A stretch of 20,895 nt of DNA. Origin: DATLWN01 sp964492895. Lineage in GTDB: Bacteria; Pseudomonadota; Zetaproteobacteria; Mariprofundales; Mariprofundaceae. Below the pieces are notes generated by a model. The model ran no database searches. It had not been told where the DNA came from and was given only the letters and a program-made list of their open reading frames with translations. Within the stretch, counting starts at the first letter, position 1. The number at the start of each line of letters is the position of its first letter. Below, piece by piece: positions 8,831-15,807 of this stretch. Both the position numbers and the translations under genes were made by a program. The stretch is taken from contig CAZBLR010000028.1 in assembly GCA_964492895.1 (NCBI GenBank), positions 1-20,895 of the forward strand. The letters are read 5' to 3'.

Positions 8831-8846
8831 AGCATGGTGCGTGCCA
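8831..8846 (-). promoter_or_regulatory. Sigma-54 (RpoN) type -24/-12 promoter
   Basis: Minus-strand TGGCACG-CACC-ATGCT matches the -24 element perfectly and the -12 element TTGCW at all but its first base, with exact GG-to-GC spacing. It points away from the hemF-like gene toward the terminator at 8605, with no coding region between. No activator site was identified in the roughly 120 bp upstream. Confidence 0.5.
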
Positions 8847-8964
8847 AACATGCCCGGGCTTGGGCAGGCGCCGGTCGGCCGATCAATCGCAGCGCGGCCG
8901 CACTGTCAATCCTCATCCGCCCGGCTCAGGCGGCAGGCCCGTTTGGTCGCCCCGGCGGGGCGCT

Positions 8965-10002
8965 TCAGCGGTGGTTCTGGATGGTGGGCGGCGGGACGTC
9001 GGCGGAGGCCTGCATGGCGATGGCCTCGGGATGGGCCCGGTAATGGGCCCGCACCACGGCCGCCAGCCGGCGCTTGACGGCCTCGTCCACCGGCGCCGGG
9101 TTGGTCCCGGGCAGGGCGTCGATCAGGGCCGTCAGCAGCGCGTCCTGCGGCGGCTGCATGCGCGGCACCCAGGAGGCGAGCAGGTCCCGGTCCACATAGG
9201 CCGGCAGCGAGCCCATGATGCCGACATCGTTCTGGTCGTGCACCAGCAGTCCCGTCGTGGTGCCGCGGTCCAGCGTCAGCACCTGGAAGAAGTACAGGGT
9301 GTGGTAGGCCAGCTGTACGGCGCGCTGCGCATCGGTCGGCGCCGGTGCGGCGTCCAGGGCGCTGCCCAGGATGGCAAGATAGGTGTCGATGGCGGTCTCG
9401 CCGACGGCCTTCGCCAGGGCGGCATCGGCCGCGGGATCCCCCGTGTGGTAGTTCTCCAGGTAGAAATGCGCCACGCCGCGGTGCCGGCCCAGGGCCGGGA
9501 TGAAGAAGTAGCGCTCACCCTGGGCCTTGGCCTCGTCGAACCGGGCGGGTGCGGCCGCCTCCAGCGCATCGAGGAAGCGGGCCGTGTCCGCATCGACGGC
9601 ATGCGACGGGTTCAGGTCGGCCATCATGCGCCAGTAGCCCTCGCCGCCCTTCATCTCCGTCCAGCTGATATGGATGTGCACCGACGGCGCCAGCGGATGC
9701 ACCGGATGGATGATGGTCGAGATGGCGTTGGCCGAGCCGAGCTGCTTCTCCGGCAGGTCGTCGTAATGCACCTGCGACACGTTGACCGAGCCGCGGCCGA
9801 ACAACGCGCCGGCGGCCGTCTCGAAGCGCACGCCGCCGCCGTGGCGGCCGTCGTCGCGGAACCATTCGACCGGTGCGAAGCGCTGGGTGCTGCCCCGCTG
9901 GCGTGCCAGCGCCTCCAGTCCCGCAACGAAGCGCTGCTGCAGGCCGGTCACGAGCGCATAGGCGGCGTTGGCGGTGGCGGAGGCGGCAGGGGTGCGGTTC
10001 AT
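8965..10002 (-). CDS. Divergent coproporphyrinogen III oxidase (HemF-like)
   Basis: A 345-residue homologue of the oxygen-dependent coproporphyrinogen oxidase, which makes protoporphyrinogen in heme synthesis. Family blocks align in order: VNVSQVHYDDLP (73-84), IIHPVHPLAPSVHIHI (97-112), YWRMMADLNPS (123-133), YFFIPALGRHRGVAHFYLENY (165-185) and TLDRGTTTGL (243-252). Several positions differ from classical HemF: the WFGGGFDLTP region reads WRMMADLNPS, and the FFDDL block reads FYLENY. It also has an N-terminal extension and is about 45 residues longer than E. coli HemF. It may therefore be a separate subfamily with altered substrate or activity. The ATG at 10002 has only a distant AAGG (about 12 nt upstream). 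No other heme genes are adjacent. Confidence 0.7.
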   Translation of the reverse strand: MNRTPAASATANAAYALVTGLQQRFVAGLEALARQRGSTQRFAPVEWFRDDGRHGGGVRFETAAGALFGRGSVNVSQVHYDDLPEKQLGSANAISTIIHPVHPLAPSVHIHISWTEMKGGEGYWRMMADLNPSHAVDADTARFLDALEAAAPARFDEAKAQGERYFFIPALGRHRGVAHFYLENYHTGDPAADAALAKAVGETAIDTYLAILGSALDAAPAPTDAQRAVQLAYHTLYFFQVLTLDRGTTTGLLVHDQNDVGIMGSLPAYVDRDLLASWVPRMQPPQDALLTALIDALPGTNPAPVDEAVKRRLAAVVRAHYRAHPEAIAMQASADVPPPTIQNHR

Positions 10003-10231
10003 GGCGTGGCGATACCTTCGGATGGGATTCGGGCCGGATGGCCCGGGCAGAGACTAGGGAGATCGCGGTGCGGATGCCAGCCTCGCGGGCATCGGCGTTT
10101 GTCAGGATCTCCCCCCGCGCGTATCCTGCAAGGCGAAGTGCTTCTTCAGCTCATCCACGGCCGTTGTACAACCCGCCCTGCCTGCCCTGATGCCTCATTT
10201 CACATTCCGGTCGGCGCATCGTGGGGTAAGC
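10003..10231. other. Divergent intergenic region between hemF-like and methyltransferase genes
   Basis: About 230 bp without a convincing gene. It holds the start regions of two divergent genes and a small hairpin, GGGCC-GGAT-GGCCC, near 10031-10044 in the hemF-like leader. I found no promoter with both elements close to consensus and no RNA gene. Confidence 0.4.
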
Positions 10232-10924
10232 ATGCAGGGTTACCAGGTCAAGTTCGAGGACTATCGTATCGACGGCAGGGATTACCGTATCCGCTCGCTG
10301 CGCGACAGGCAGCAATACCCGGCCGCCTGCGACGAGGGCGAGCACCCCGGCGTCAGCGCGGCCAACTGGCCGCTGTTCGGCGTCATCTGGCCGTCGGGTC
10401 AGATGCTGGCCCGGCACATGAGCACGTATGCCGTCGACGGGCTGCGCATCCTCGAGGTCGGCTGCGGGCTGGCGCTGGCCAGCATCGTGCTGCGCGGGCG
10501 CGGCGCCGATATCACCGCCAGCGATCATCACCCGATGGTGCCGTCCTTCCTGGCAGCCAATCTGGCGCTGAACGAGTTGCGCGACATCGACACCATCGCC
10601 GGCGAGTGGGCGTCGGAGGAGGCCGATCCCGAGCTGTTCGACCTGATCATCGGCGCCGACCTGCTCTACGAGCGCGACCATTGTGCCATGCTCTCCGCCT
10701 TCATCGACCGCCATGCCAAACCCGTGGCGGAGGTGATCATCGTCGATCCCGGCCGCGGCTATGCCGGCAAGTTCGGTCGGCGCATGCAGACCCTCGGCTA
10801 CAGCTGTACGCAGGAACGCTCCGAGATGCAATTGGCCGACCACGAAACGTTCGCGGGCCGGATCGTGACCTGCCGCCGGGACCCGGGCGGGAACGGGGTG
10901 GCAAAAGGGATGTTTCCGGTCTAA
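10232..10924 (+). CDS. Methyltransf_16-like SAM-dependent methyltransferase
   Basis: A 230-residue Rossmann methyltransferase resembling the lysine methyltransferase-like group (METTL/ETFB-KMT relatives). WPLFGVIWPSGQMLARHM (46-63) precedes motif I, LEVGCGLALAS (74-84). D98 follows strand 2, and FDLIIGADLLYER is the motif IV/post-IV block (D-x-I-x-x-AD-x-x-Y) typical of protein methyltransferases. I place the start at ATG 10232 (MQGYQVKFEDY), preceded by GGGGTAAGC. An in-frame ATG at 10190 would add 14 residues but has no ribosome binding site. The substrate is unknown; modification of a protein side chain is the best family-level guess. It is transcribed away from the hemF-like gene. Confidence 0.85.
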   Translation: MQGYQVKFEDYRIDGRDYRIRSLRDRQQYPAACDEGEHPGVSAANWPLFGVIWPSGQMLARHMSTYAVDGLRILEVGCGLALASIVLRGRGADITASDHHPMVPSFLAANLALNELRDIDTIAGEWASEEADPELFDLIIGADLLYERDHCAMLSAFIDRHAKPVAEVIIVDPGRGYAGKFGRRMQTLGYSCTQERSEMQLADHETFAGRIVTCRRDPGGNGVAKGMFPV

Positions 10925-11015
10925 GGTTTCGCATCCGGCGGGGGGCTTGCCAGACGCCTAGCCTCGACGGCCCGACGATTCGGTAAACGAAACTACACCC
11001 TGGAGCGTATCATCC

Positions 11016-11117
11016 ATGACGGATCTTTTGTGGAGCATTGCAGGCATCTCGGGACTTCTGATTCTGGCCTTCTTCGGCTGGCGCATCATCGACAAGGAAA
11101 AGAAGAGCCGCATGTGA
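11016..11117 (+). CDS. 33-residue single-pass membrane peptide
   Basis: A very short open frame with GGAG 10 nt before the ATG. The product starts MTDLLWSIAGISGLLI, continues as one hydrophobic helix (about 4-24, including LAFFGWRII) and ends in the basic tail DKEKKSRM. The topology should be N-out or N-in with a cytoplasmic basic C-terminus. It resembles in general plan the tiny subunits that stabilise membrane complexes (for example CcoQ/CydX-like), but no such complex is encoded nearby and I do not assign it. The gene converges on the NYN gene, and a GC hairpin sits between them. Confidence 0.55.
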   Translation: MTDLLWSIAGISGLLILAFFGWRIIDKEKKSRM

Positions 11118-11118
11118 T

Positions 11119-11134
11119 GGCCGCGCCGGCGGCC
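11119..11134. terminator. Shared hairpin between convergent genes
   Basis: GGCCGC (11119-11124) and GCGGCC (11129-11134) form a perfect 6-bp stem with a GCCG loop between the stop codons of two convergent genes. There is no T-tract on either side, so termination would be weak or Rho-assisted. Confidence 0.25.
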
Positions 11135-11140
11135 CGGCGT

Positions 11141-11974
11141 TCACTCCTCGTGTGAGAATGCCTTGATGATGTAGCCGCCGGATTTCTCGTCGAGTTCGAG
11201 CGCCATGAGCCCGCGCGTCTGCGCCTCTTCCAGCAGCTGGCCGAAGGTGCGGAAGCCGTGGTAGCTCTCGTTGAAGCCCGGCTTGCGCCGCTTCAGGGTC
11301 TGCTTGACCATCGAGCCCCAGACCTTCTCCTCCTCGCCGCGTTCCTTGAACAGGTCCTCGACCGTCTCCAGCACCAGTTCGATGGCCTCCTGCTTCAGGG
11401 CCTCCTCGCCCTCGGGGGCGCCCTCGGGGGCGTCCTTGGCCTTCGGCTTGGCCTTGGAGGACGAGCGCCGGCGCCGGGCCTTGCCCTGCTTCTCCGATTC
11501 GCGCACCAGGTCGTCGTAGTAGATGAACTCGTCGCAGTTGGCGGTCAGCAGGTCCGAGGTCGAGTTCTTGACGCCGACACCGATCACCACCTTGTCGTTC
11601 TCCCTGAGCTTGGACACCAGCGGCGAGAAATCCGAGTCCCCGGAGATGATCACGAAGGTGTCGACGTGCGCCTTGGTGTAGCACAGGTCCAGGGCGTCGA
11701 CGACCATGCGGATGTCGGCCGAGTTCTTGCCGGATTGGCGCACGTGGGGGATCTCGATCAGCTCGAAGGCCGCCTCGTGCATCGGCGCCTTGAAATCCTT
11801 GTAGCGGTCCCAGTCGCAGTAGGCCTTCTTGACCACGATATTGCCCTTGAGCAGCAGCCGCTCCAGCACCTTCTTGATGTCGAAGGCGGAGAATTTGGCG
11901 TCGCGCACGCCGAGCGCCACGTTCTCGAAGTCGCAGAACAGCGCCATGCTGTGGGTGGGATTCCTGTCGTTCAT
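11141..11974 (-). CDS. NYN-domain putative ribonuclease with C-terminal OST-HTH domain
   Basis: 277 residues. The N-terminal NYN (LabA/DUF88, PIN-like nuclease) domain spans about 8-157 and carries the acidic metal-binding set: D15 in FCDFENVA, D88 in NSADIRMVVDALD, and D113 and D115 in IISGDSDFSPLV. A basic, low-complexity linker (RRRRSSSKAKPKAK, 167-180) leads to a second domain (about 190-275) with the pattern of an OST-HTH/LOTUS RNA-binding winged helix: VWGSMVKQTLKRRKPGFNE followed by FGQLLEEAQTRGLMALE. The combination resembles bacterial relatives of Limkain-b1/MARF1, so RNA binding and cleavage is the likely role. The start at ATG 11974 has AAGGA 6 nt upstream; longer in-frame readings enter pgl antisense sequence and are rejected. 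It follows pgl by 74 bp on the same strand. Confidence 0.88.
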   Translation of the reverse strand: MNDRNPTHSMALFCDFENVALGVRDAKFSAFDIKKVLERLLLKGNIVVKKAYCDWDRYKDFKAPMHEAAFELIEIPHVRQSGKNSADIRMVVDALDLCYTKAHVDTFVIISGDSDFSPLVSKLRENDKVVIGVGVKNSTSDLLTANCDEFIYYDDLVRESEKQGKARRRRSSSKAKPKAKDAPEGAPEGEEALKQEAIELVLETVEDLFKERGEEEKVWGSMVKQTLKRRKPGFNESYHGFRTFGQLLEEAQTRGLMALELDEKSGGYIIKAFSHEE

Positions 11975-12048
11975 GTCACGTCCTTGATGCCCGCCGGTGC
12001 GGGTCGGTGCCCAGCATAGCCGATGCCGGGCGGCGGCGGAATTGTTGT

Positions 12049-12720
12049 TTACGCCGGGGTGCCGGCGGCATCGCGATCGACCAGCCATTCGGCCTGTGCC
12101 AGGCGGGCCGCGGGCAGGGGCTCGCCGCCCCGGATGCGGGCCAGTGCGTCGGCCTTGCCGCCGCCGCTCACCAGCACCAGGCGGCGGCGCGCGGCGTTGA
12201 GCGCCGCAAGGCCCATGCTGACGCGCTCGGGCGGCGGCTTGGGGGCGTCGTGCACCGGCACCGCCGGGCGCGCATCGTCGAGGGCCGGGTTGCCCGGGAA
12301 CAGGCTGGCCGTGTGGCCGTCCTCGCCGAGGCCGAGCAGCACCACGTCCATCGCCGGTGCCGCGGCCAGCTCGGCCGCGTAGGCGGCCGCCGCGGCCTCC
12401 GGCCCCAGCTCGGCCGGGATGCGGTGCACCTGCCCGGCCGGGATGGGCACGTGCGCCAGCAGGGCGCGGTCGGCCATGGCGTCGTTGCGCCCGGGATCCC
12501 CCGGCGGCAGGCAGCGCTCGTCGCCGAACCAGATGTGCAGCGCCGGCCACGGCAGGTCCATGGCGGCGAGCAGCGTGTAGCAGCGCTCCGGGGTGCGGCC
12601 GCCGGCCAGCACCAGGTGGCAGGCGCCGCGCGCCGCGACGGCATCCCGGCACAGCCCGGCCACCCGCTCGGCGGCGTGGCGGGCCAGCGCCTCGGCATCG
12701 GCGAAGGTCTCGGCGTGCAT
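12049..12720 (-). CDS. pgl: 6-phosphogluconolactonase
   Basis: Hydrolyses 6-phosphogluconolactone to 6-phosphogluconate, the second step of the oxidative pentose phosphate pathway. The 223 residues show the SOL/DevB-type lactonase motifs: LAGGRTPERCY (38-48), FGDERCLPPGDPGRNDAMA (65-83) and LGLGEDGHTASLFPGNP (129-145). The start at ATG 12720 (MHAETFADAE) is chosen because it follows the gnd stop by 16 nt and matches the family's N-terminus; the ribosome binding site is weak, so translation may depend on gnd. It is the last gene of the zwf-gnd-pgl cluster. Confidence 0.95.
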   Translation of the reverse strand: MHAETFADAEALARHAAERVAGLCRDAVAARGACHLVLAGGRTPERCYTLLAAMDLPWPALHIWFGDERCLPPGDPGRNDAMADRALLAHVPIPAGQVHRIPAELGPEAAAAAYAAELAAAPAMDVVLLGLGEDGHTASLFPGNPALDDARPAVPVHDAPKPPPERVSMGLAALNAARRRLVLVSGGGKADALARIRGGEPLPAARLAQAEWLVDRDAAGTPA

Positions 12721-12736
12721 CGGCCGGGACCGGCGC

Positions 12737-13672
12737 TTACTGGCCGTCGCCGTCTTCCGCCTCGGCCGGACGGATGGCATGGCCGCCGAAGCCGGCGCGC
12801 ATGGCGTTGACGACCTTGCCGGCGAAGGTGTCCTTCTCGCGGCTGCGGAAGCGCATCTGCAGCGCCAGCGCCAGCACCGGCGTCGGGATGCCCAGATCGA
12901 CGGCCTCGCGGATGGTCCAGCGGCCCTCGCCGGAATCGTCCATCCAGTCGGACAGGGAAGACAGCTCGTTGTCCTGTTCCAGGGCGTCGCCGGTCAGGTC
13001 GAGCAGCCAGGAGCTGACCACCGAGCCGTGCTGCCAGACGCGCGCGATCTGGTGCATGTCCAGATGGAATTCCTGTTTGGCCTTCATCAGCTCGAAGCCC
13101 TCGGCGAAGGCCTGCATCATGCCGTACTCGATGCCGTTGTGGACCATCTTGACGAAATGCCCGGCGCCGACCGGCCCGACGTGGCCCCAGCCCTTGCCAT
13201 CGTTGGCGGCCAGCGTCGTCAGCGCCGGCGCGATCAGGTCGATGGCGGCCTTCTCGCCGCCGATCATCAGCGAGTAGCCGTTCTTCAGGCCCCAGACGCC
13301 GCCGGAGGTGCCGCAGTCGGAGAACAGGATGCCGTCGGCCGCCAGCGCCCGGCCGCGCCGTTGCCCGTCCTGGTAGTTCGAGTTGCCGCCGTCGACGATC
13401 AGGTCGCCCGCCGCGACGCCGGCGGCGCAGAGGCCGTCGATCGTGGCGTCGACGTACTCGTGCGGCACCATGACCCAGATGGCGCGCGGCGCCGGCAGCT
13501 GGGCGATCAGGTCCGCCAGGTCGGTGGCGGCGGACACCGCGGGGAATTCGGCCGCCAGCGCCCGTGCCGGGGCCGCGTCCACGTCGTAGGCGACGATCTC
13601 GTGGCCGTCCCCGGCCAGCCGCCGCACCATGTTGCCGCCCATGCGGCCCAGTCCGATCATTGCCAGTTTCAT
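12737..13672 (-). CDS. gnd: 6-phosphogluconate dehydrogenase, decarboxylating (short form)
   Basis: Oxidatively decarboxylates 6-phosphogluconate to ribulose 5-phosphate. At 311 residues it belongs to the short (GntZ/YqeC) class rather than the 470-residue E. coli type. The dinucleotide fold starts with IGLGRMGGNM (6-15). Substrate and catalytic blocks are DGGNSNYQDGQRRG, CGTSGGVWGL and GHFVKMVHNGIEYG, the last containing the catalytic lysine. Strand 2 ends in AYDVD (28-32); an acidic residue (D30/D32) there usually selects NAD and repels the 2'-phosphate of NADP, so NAD use is inferred. The ATG overlaps the zwf stop (ATGA) and has GAGG just upstream, so it is translationally coupled to zwf. 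Confidence 0.95.
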   Translation of the reverse strand: MKLAMIGLGRMGGNMVRRLAGDGHEIVAYDVDAAPARALAAEFPAVSAATDLADLIAQLPAPRAIWVMVPHEYVDATIDGLCAAGVAAGDLIVDGGNSNYQDGQRRGRALAADGILFSDCGTSGGVWGLKNGYSLMIGGEKAAIDLIAPALTTLAANDGKGWGHVGPVGAGHFVKMVHNGIEYGMMQAFAEGFELMKAKQEFHLDMHQIARVWQHGSVVSSWLLDLTGDALEQDNELSSLSDWMDDSGEGRWTIREAVDLGIPTPVLALALQMRFRSREKDTFAGKVVNAMRAGFGGHAIRPAEAEDGDGQ

Positions 13673-15687
13673 ATGTCCTCCGTCTGTACCTCGATGTCCG
13701 CGCCCGCCACCGGCCCGGGCTGGGCCTCGGTGCCGTCGATCAGCTCGCCGGCGGTGACGATCACGTGGTAGCGCTCGCGTGCCATCTGCATCACGCGTTC
13801 GGTGAATTCGGGCCTGTCCTTCAGCATCTTGGCGAAGTCGCCCTTGTCCAGGGTGTACATGCAGCAGTAGGTCAGCGCCCGTACCGTGGCCTGGCGGTGC
13901 TTGGTCACCAGCAGGCTCAGCTCGCCGAACACGGTGCCGGCGCCGAGATGCGCCCGCACCCGGCCCTTGTGGTCGATGATCTCGACCTCGCCGCTGTCGA
14001 TGATGAACAGCTCGTCGGCCGGCGAGCCGTAACGGGCGATCTCGTCGCCGGCGTTGAACACCCGCGGCTTGAGCATCATGGCCAGGTCGTTGAGCATGGT
14101 GCGGCCGTAACCCTCGAACATCGACACGCGCCGGATCGCCTGCACCTGGGCGCGCGCCAGCCAGCGCCGGTGCGCCGGCTTCGGCAGGTCGAACACCGCC
14201 TTCGGGCCCCAGGAACCGAACGGGTAGTTGGGGAAGTCGGGGGCCTTCTCCGCGCCCCAGGCGTCGAGGATCGGCTGCACGATGCGCCATGAGGTCTCGA
14301 TCAGGTCGCTGCGCGAGAACAGGCCGGCGTCGCCGCGCATGCAGTCGTAGAGCATGGTCTCGTAGCCGGTGCCGGGCTGGGCCTCGAAGGCTTCGCCGTA
14401 CTCGAAGTGCATCATGACCTTGCGCATGTGCATCGACGGCCCCGGCCGCTTGGCCAGGAAGCGCAGCTCGATGGACTGGTGCGGCTGGATGCGGAAGATC
14501 AGCTGGTTGGCCTCCAGCTGGTCCGCGGCCGGCGTGCCGCTGAAGGTGAACTCCGGGGCCCGACGGAACTGCACCATGATCTCGGTCGATTTCGTCTTCA
14601 GGCCCTTGCCCGAGCGCAGGAAGACGGGCACGCCGTGCCAGCGCCAGTTGTCGATGCGCAGCTTCACGGCGGCGTAGGTCTCGGTGTTCGAATCCGGGGC
14701 CACGTGCATCTCCTGGCGATAGGCCTTCGCCGGCGAGCCGTCGATGTTCGTGCCCTCGCCGTACTGGCCGCGCACCGCGTTCTGGCGCACCGCGTCCGCG
14801 TCCATGATGCGCACGGCGCTCAACAGCTTGAACTTCTCGTTGCGGATCGCCTCGGCCTCGAAGCTGGTCGGCGGCTCCATGCACAGGTAGGCCATCATCT
14901 GCAGCAGGTGGTTCTGCAGCATGTCGCGCACCACGCCGGACTTGTCGTAGTAGTTGCCGCGCCACTCGACGCCGACCTGCTCGGTCGAGGTGATCTGGAT
15001 GTGGTCGATGTGGGTGCGGTTCCACAGGGGCTCGAACATGCCGTTGCCGAAGCGGAAGGCGAGCAGGTTCTGCACCGGCTCCTTGCCGAGGTAATGGTCG
15101 ATGCGGTAGATCTGGTCCTCGCGCCAGTAGGACAGTATCTCGCGGTTCAGGGCCTGGGCGCTGGCCAGGTCCGATCCGAACGGCTTCTCGACGATGATGC
15201 GCCGCCAGCCGGCGTGGTCGTCCTGCAGGCCGACGCTCTGCAACCCCGAGGAGACCTGGCTGAACACCGAGGGCGGCGTGGCCATGTAGAACAGGATGTT
15301 GCCGCGGGTGCCGTGGCGGGCGTCGAGCTCGGCCAGCTGTCCGGCCAGGCGCCAGAAGGCGTCGGCATCGTCGAAGCGGCCCTGCTGGTAGTGGATGTTG
15401 GCGGCAAAATGCTGCCAGGCCTTGTCATCGAAGGCGTCGCCGCGGCGCAGGAAGGCGCGCACGTCGGCGCTGATCTTGGCGCGGAAGCTGTCGTCGTCGA
15501 AATCGTCCATGGCCATGCCGAGGATGGCGAAGGCCTCGGGCAGCAGGCCGTCGCAATACAGGCTGAACAGCGAGGGCACGAGCAGGCGCTTGGTCAGGTC
15601 GCCGGAGGCGCCGAAGATCACCATCAGGCAGGGGTCTGACGGTGCGTCGCGCATGACGGGCATGTCGAAGACGGGCGTCGGCGTCAT
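13669..15687 (-). CDS. zwf: Glucose-6-phosphate dehydrogenase fused to a cyclic-nucleotide-binding domain
   Basis: 672 residues, about 180 more than normal Zwf. Residues about 18-500 are a complete glucose-6-phosphate dehydrogenase: coenzyme loop IFGASGDLTKR (24-34), EKPFG (167-171), the active-site block RIDHYLGKEPVQN (195-207) with its catalytic histidine region, and the C-terminal GSWGP (491-495). A linker leads to a cNMP-binding domain (about 518-640): SMFEGYGRTMLNDLA, then the beta roll with FIIDSGEVEII (561-571), and the phosphate-binding cassette FGELSLL (587-593) to R598 in HRQATVRA. The ribose-binding E589 and phosphate-binding R598 are both kept, so ligand binding is plausible. The frame is open throughout. 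GGAGG lies 7 nt before ATG 15687; longer starts cross untranslated DNA. The Arg that normally holds the NADP 2'-phosphate appears as M60, followed by D61-D62, hinting at NAD use. Confidence 0.95.
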   Translation of the reverse strand: MTPTPVFDMPVMRDAPSDPCLMVIFGASGDLTKRLLVPSLFSLYCDGLLPEAFAILGMAMDDFDDDSFRAKISADVRAFLRRGDAFDDKAWQHFAANIHYQQGRFDDADAFWRLAGQLAELDARHGTRGNILFYMATPPSVFSQVSSGLQSVGLQDDHAGWRRIIVEKPFGSDLASAQALNREILSYWREDQIYRIDHYLGKEPVQNLLAFRFGNGMFEPLWNRTHIDHIQITSTEQVGVEWRGNYYDKSGVVRDMLQNHLLQMMAYLCMEPPTSFEAEAIRNEKFKLLSAVRIMDADAVRQNAVRGQYGEGTNIDGSPAKAYRQEMHVAPDSNTETYAAVKLRIDNWRWHGVPVFLRSGKGLKTKSTEIMVQFRRAPEFTFSGTPAADQLEANQLIFRIQPHQSIELRFLAKRPGPSMHMRKVMMHFEYGEAFEAQPGTGYETMLYDCMRGDAGLFSRSDLIETSWRIVQPILDAWGAEKAPDFPNYPFGSWGPKAVFDLPKPAHRRWLARAQVQAIRRVSMFEGYGRTMLNDLAMMLKPRVFNAGDEIARYGSPADELFIIDSGEVEIIDHKGRVRAHLGAGTVFGELSLLVTKHRQATVRALTYCCMYTLDKGDFAKMLKDRPEFTERVMQMARERYHVIVTAGELIDGTEAQPGPVAGADIEVQTEDI

Positions 15688-15771
15688 CGTCAGTCCTCCC
15701 GGTGGCGGTGTGCCCGTCGGCATGACCCGGCCATGGTCGTGCCTATGGGCCAAAGATGCAATTGGAAGATT

Positions 15772-15802
15772 CGCGCCCCCGGTGCCCGGCACCGGGGGCG
15801 CG
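15772..15802 (-). terminator. Long GC hairpin between hpf and zwf
   Basis: CGCGCCCCCGGTG (15772-15784) pairs perfectly with CACCGGGGGCGCG (15790-15802), a 13-bp stem with a 5-nt loop, immediately after the hpf stop. No T-tract follows on the minus strand, so it may be an attenuator, a 3'-end stabiliser or a partial terminator that lowers read-through from hpf into zwf. Confidence 0.45.
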
Positions 15803-15807
15803 GGGTG

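Noticed and set aside
8554..10986. An open frame of about 810 codons on the plus strand
   Set aside because: It runs antisense to the hemF-like gene and out of frame through the methyltransferase gene, crosses a terminator hairpin, and its product is Arg/Gly/His-rich without domains. It is an artefact of high GC.
11975..12652. N-terminal extension of the NYN protein by more than 200 residues
   Set aside because: The extra part is an out-of-frame reading of pgl; the ATG at 11974 has its own ribosome binding site.
15688..15792. N-terminal extension of zwf by 35 residues
   Set aside because: The extension would cross the long GC hairpin, and the internal ATG at 15687 has an excellent ribosome binding site and the normal family N-terminus.
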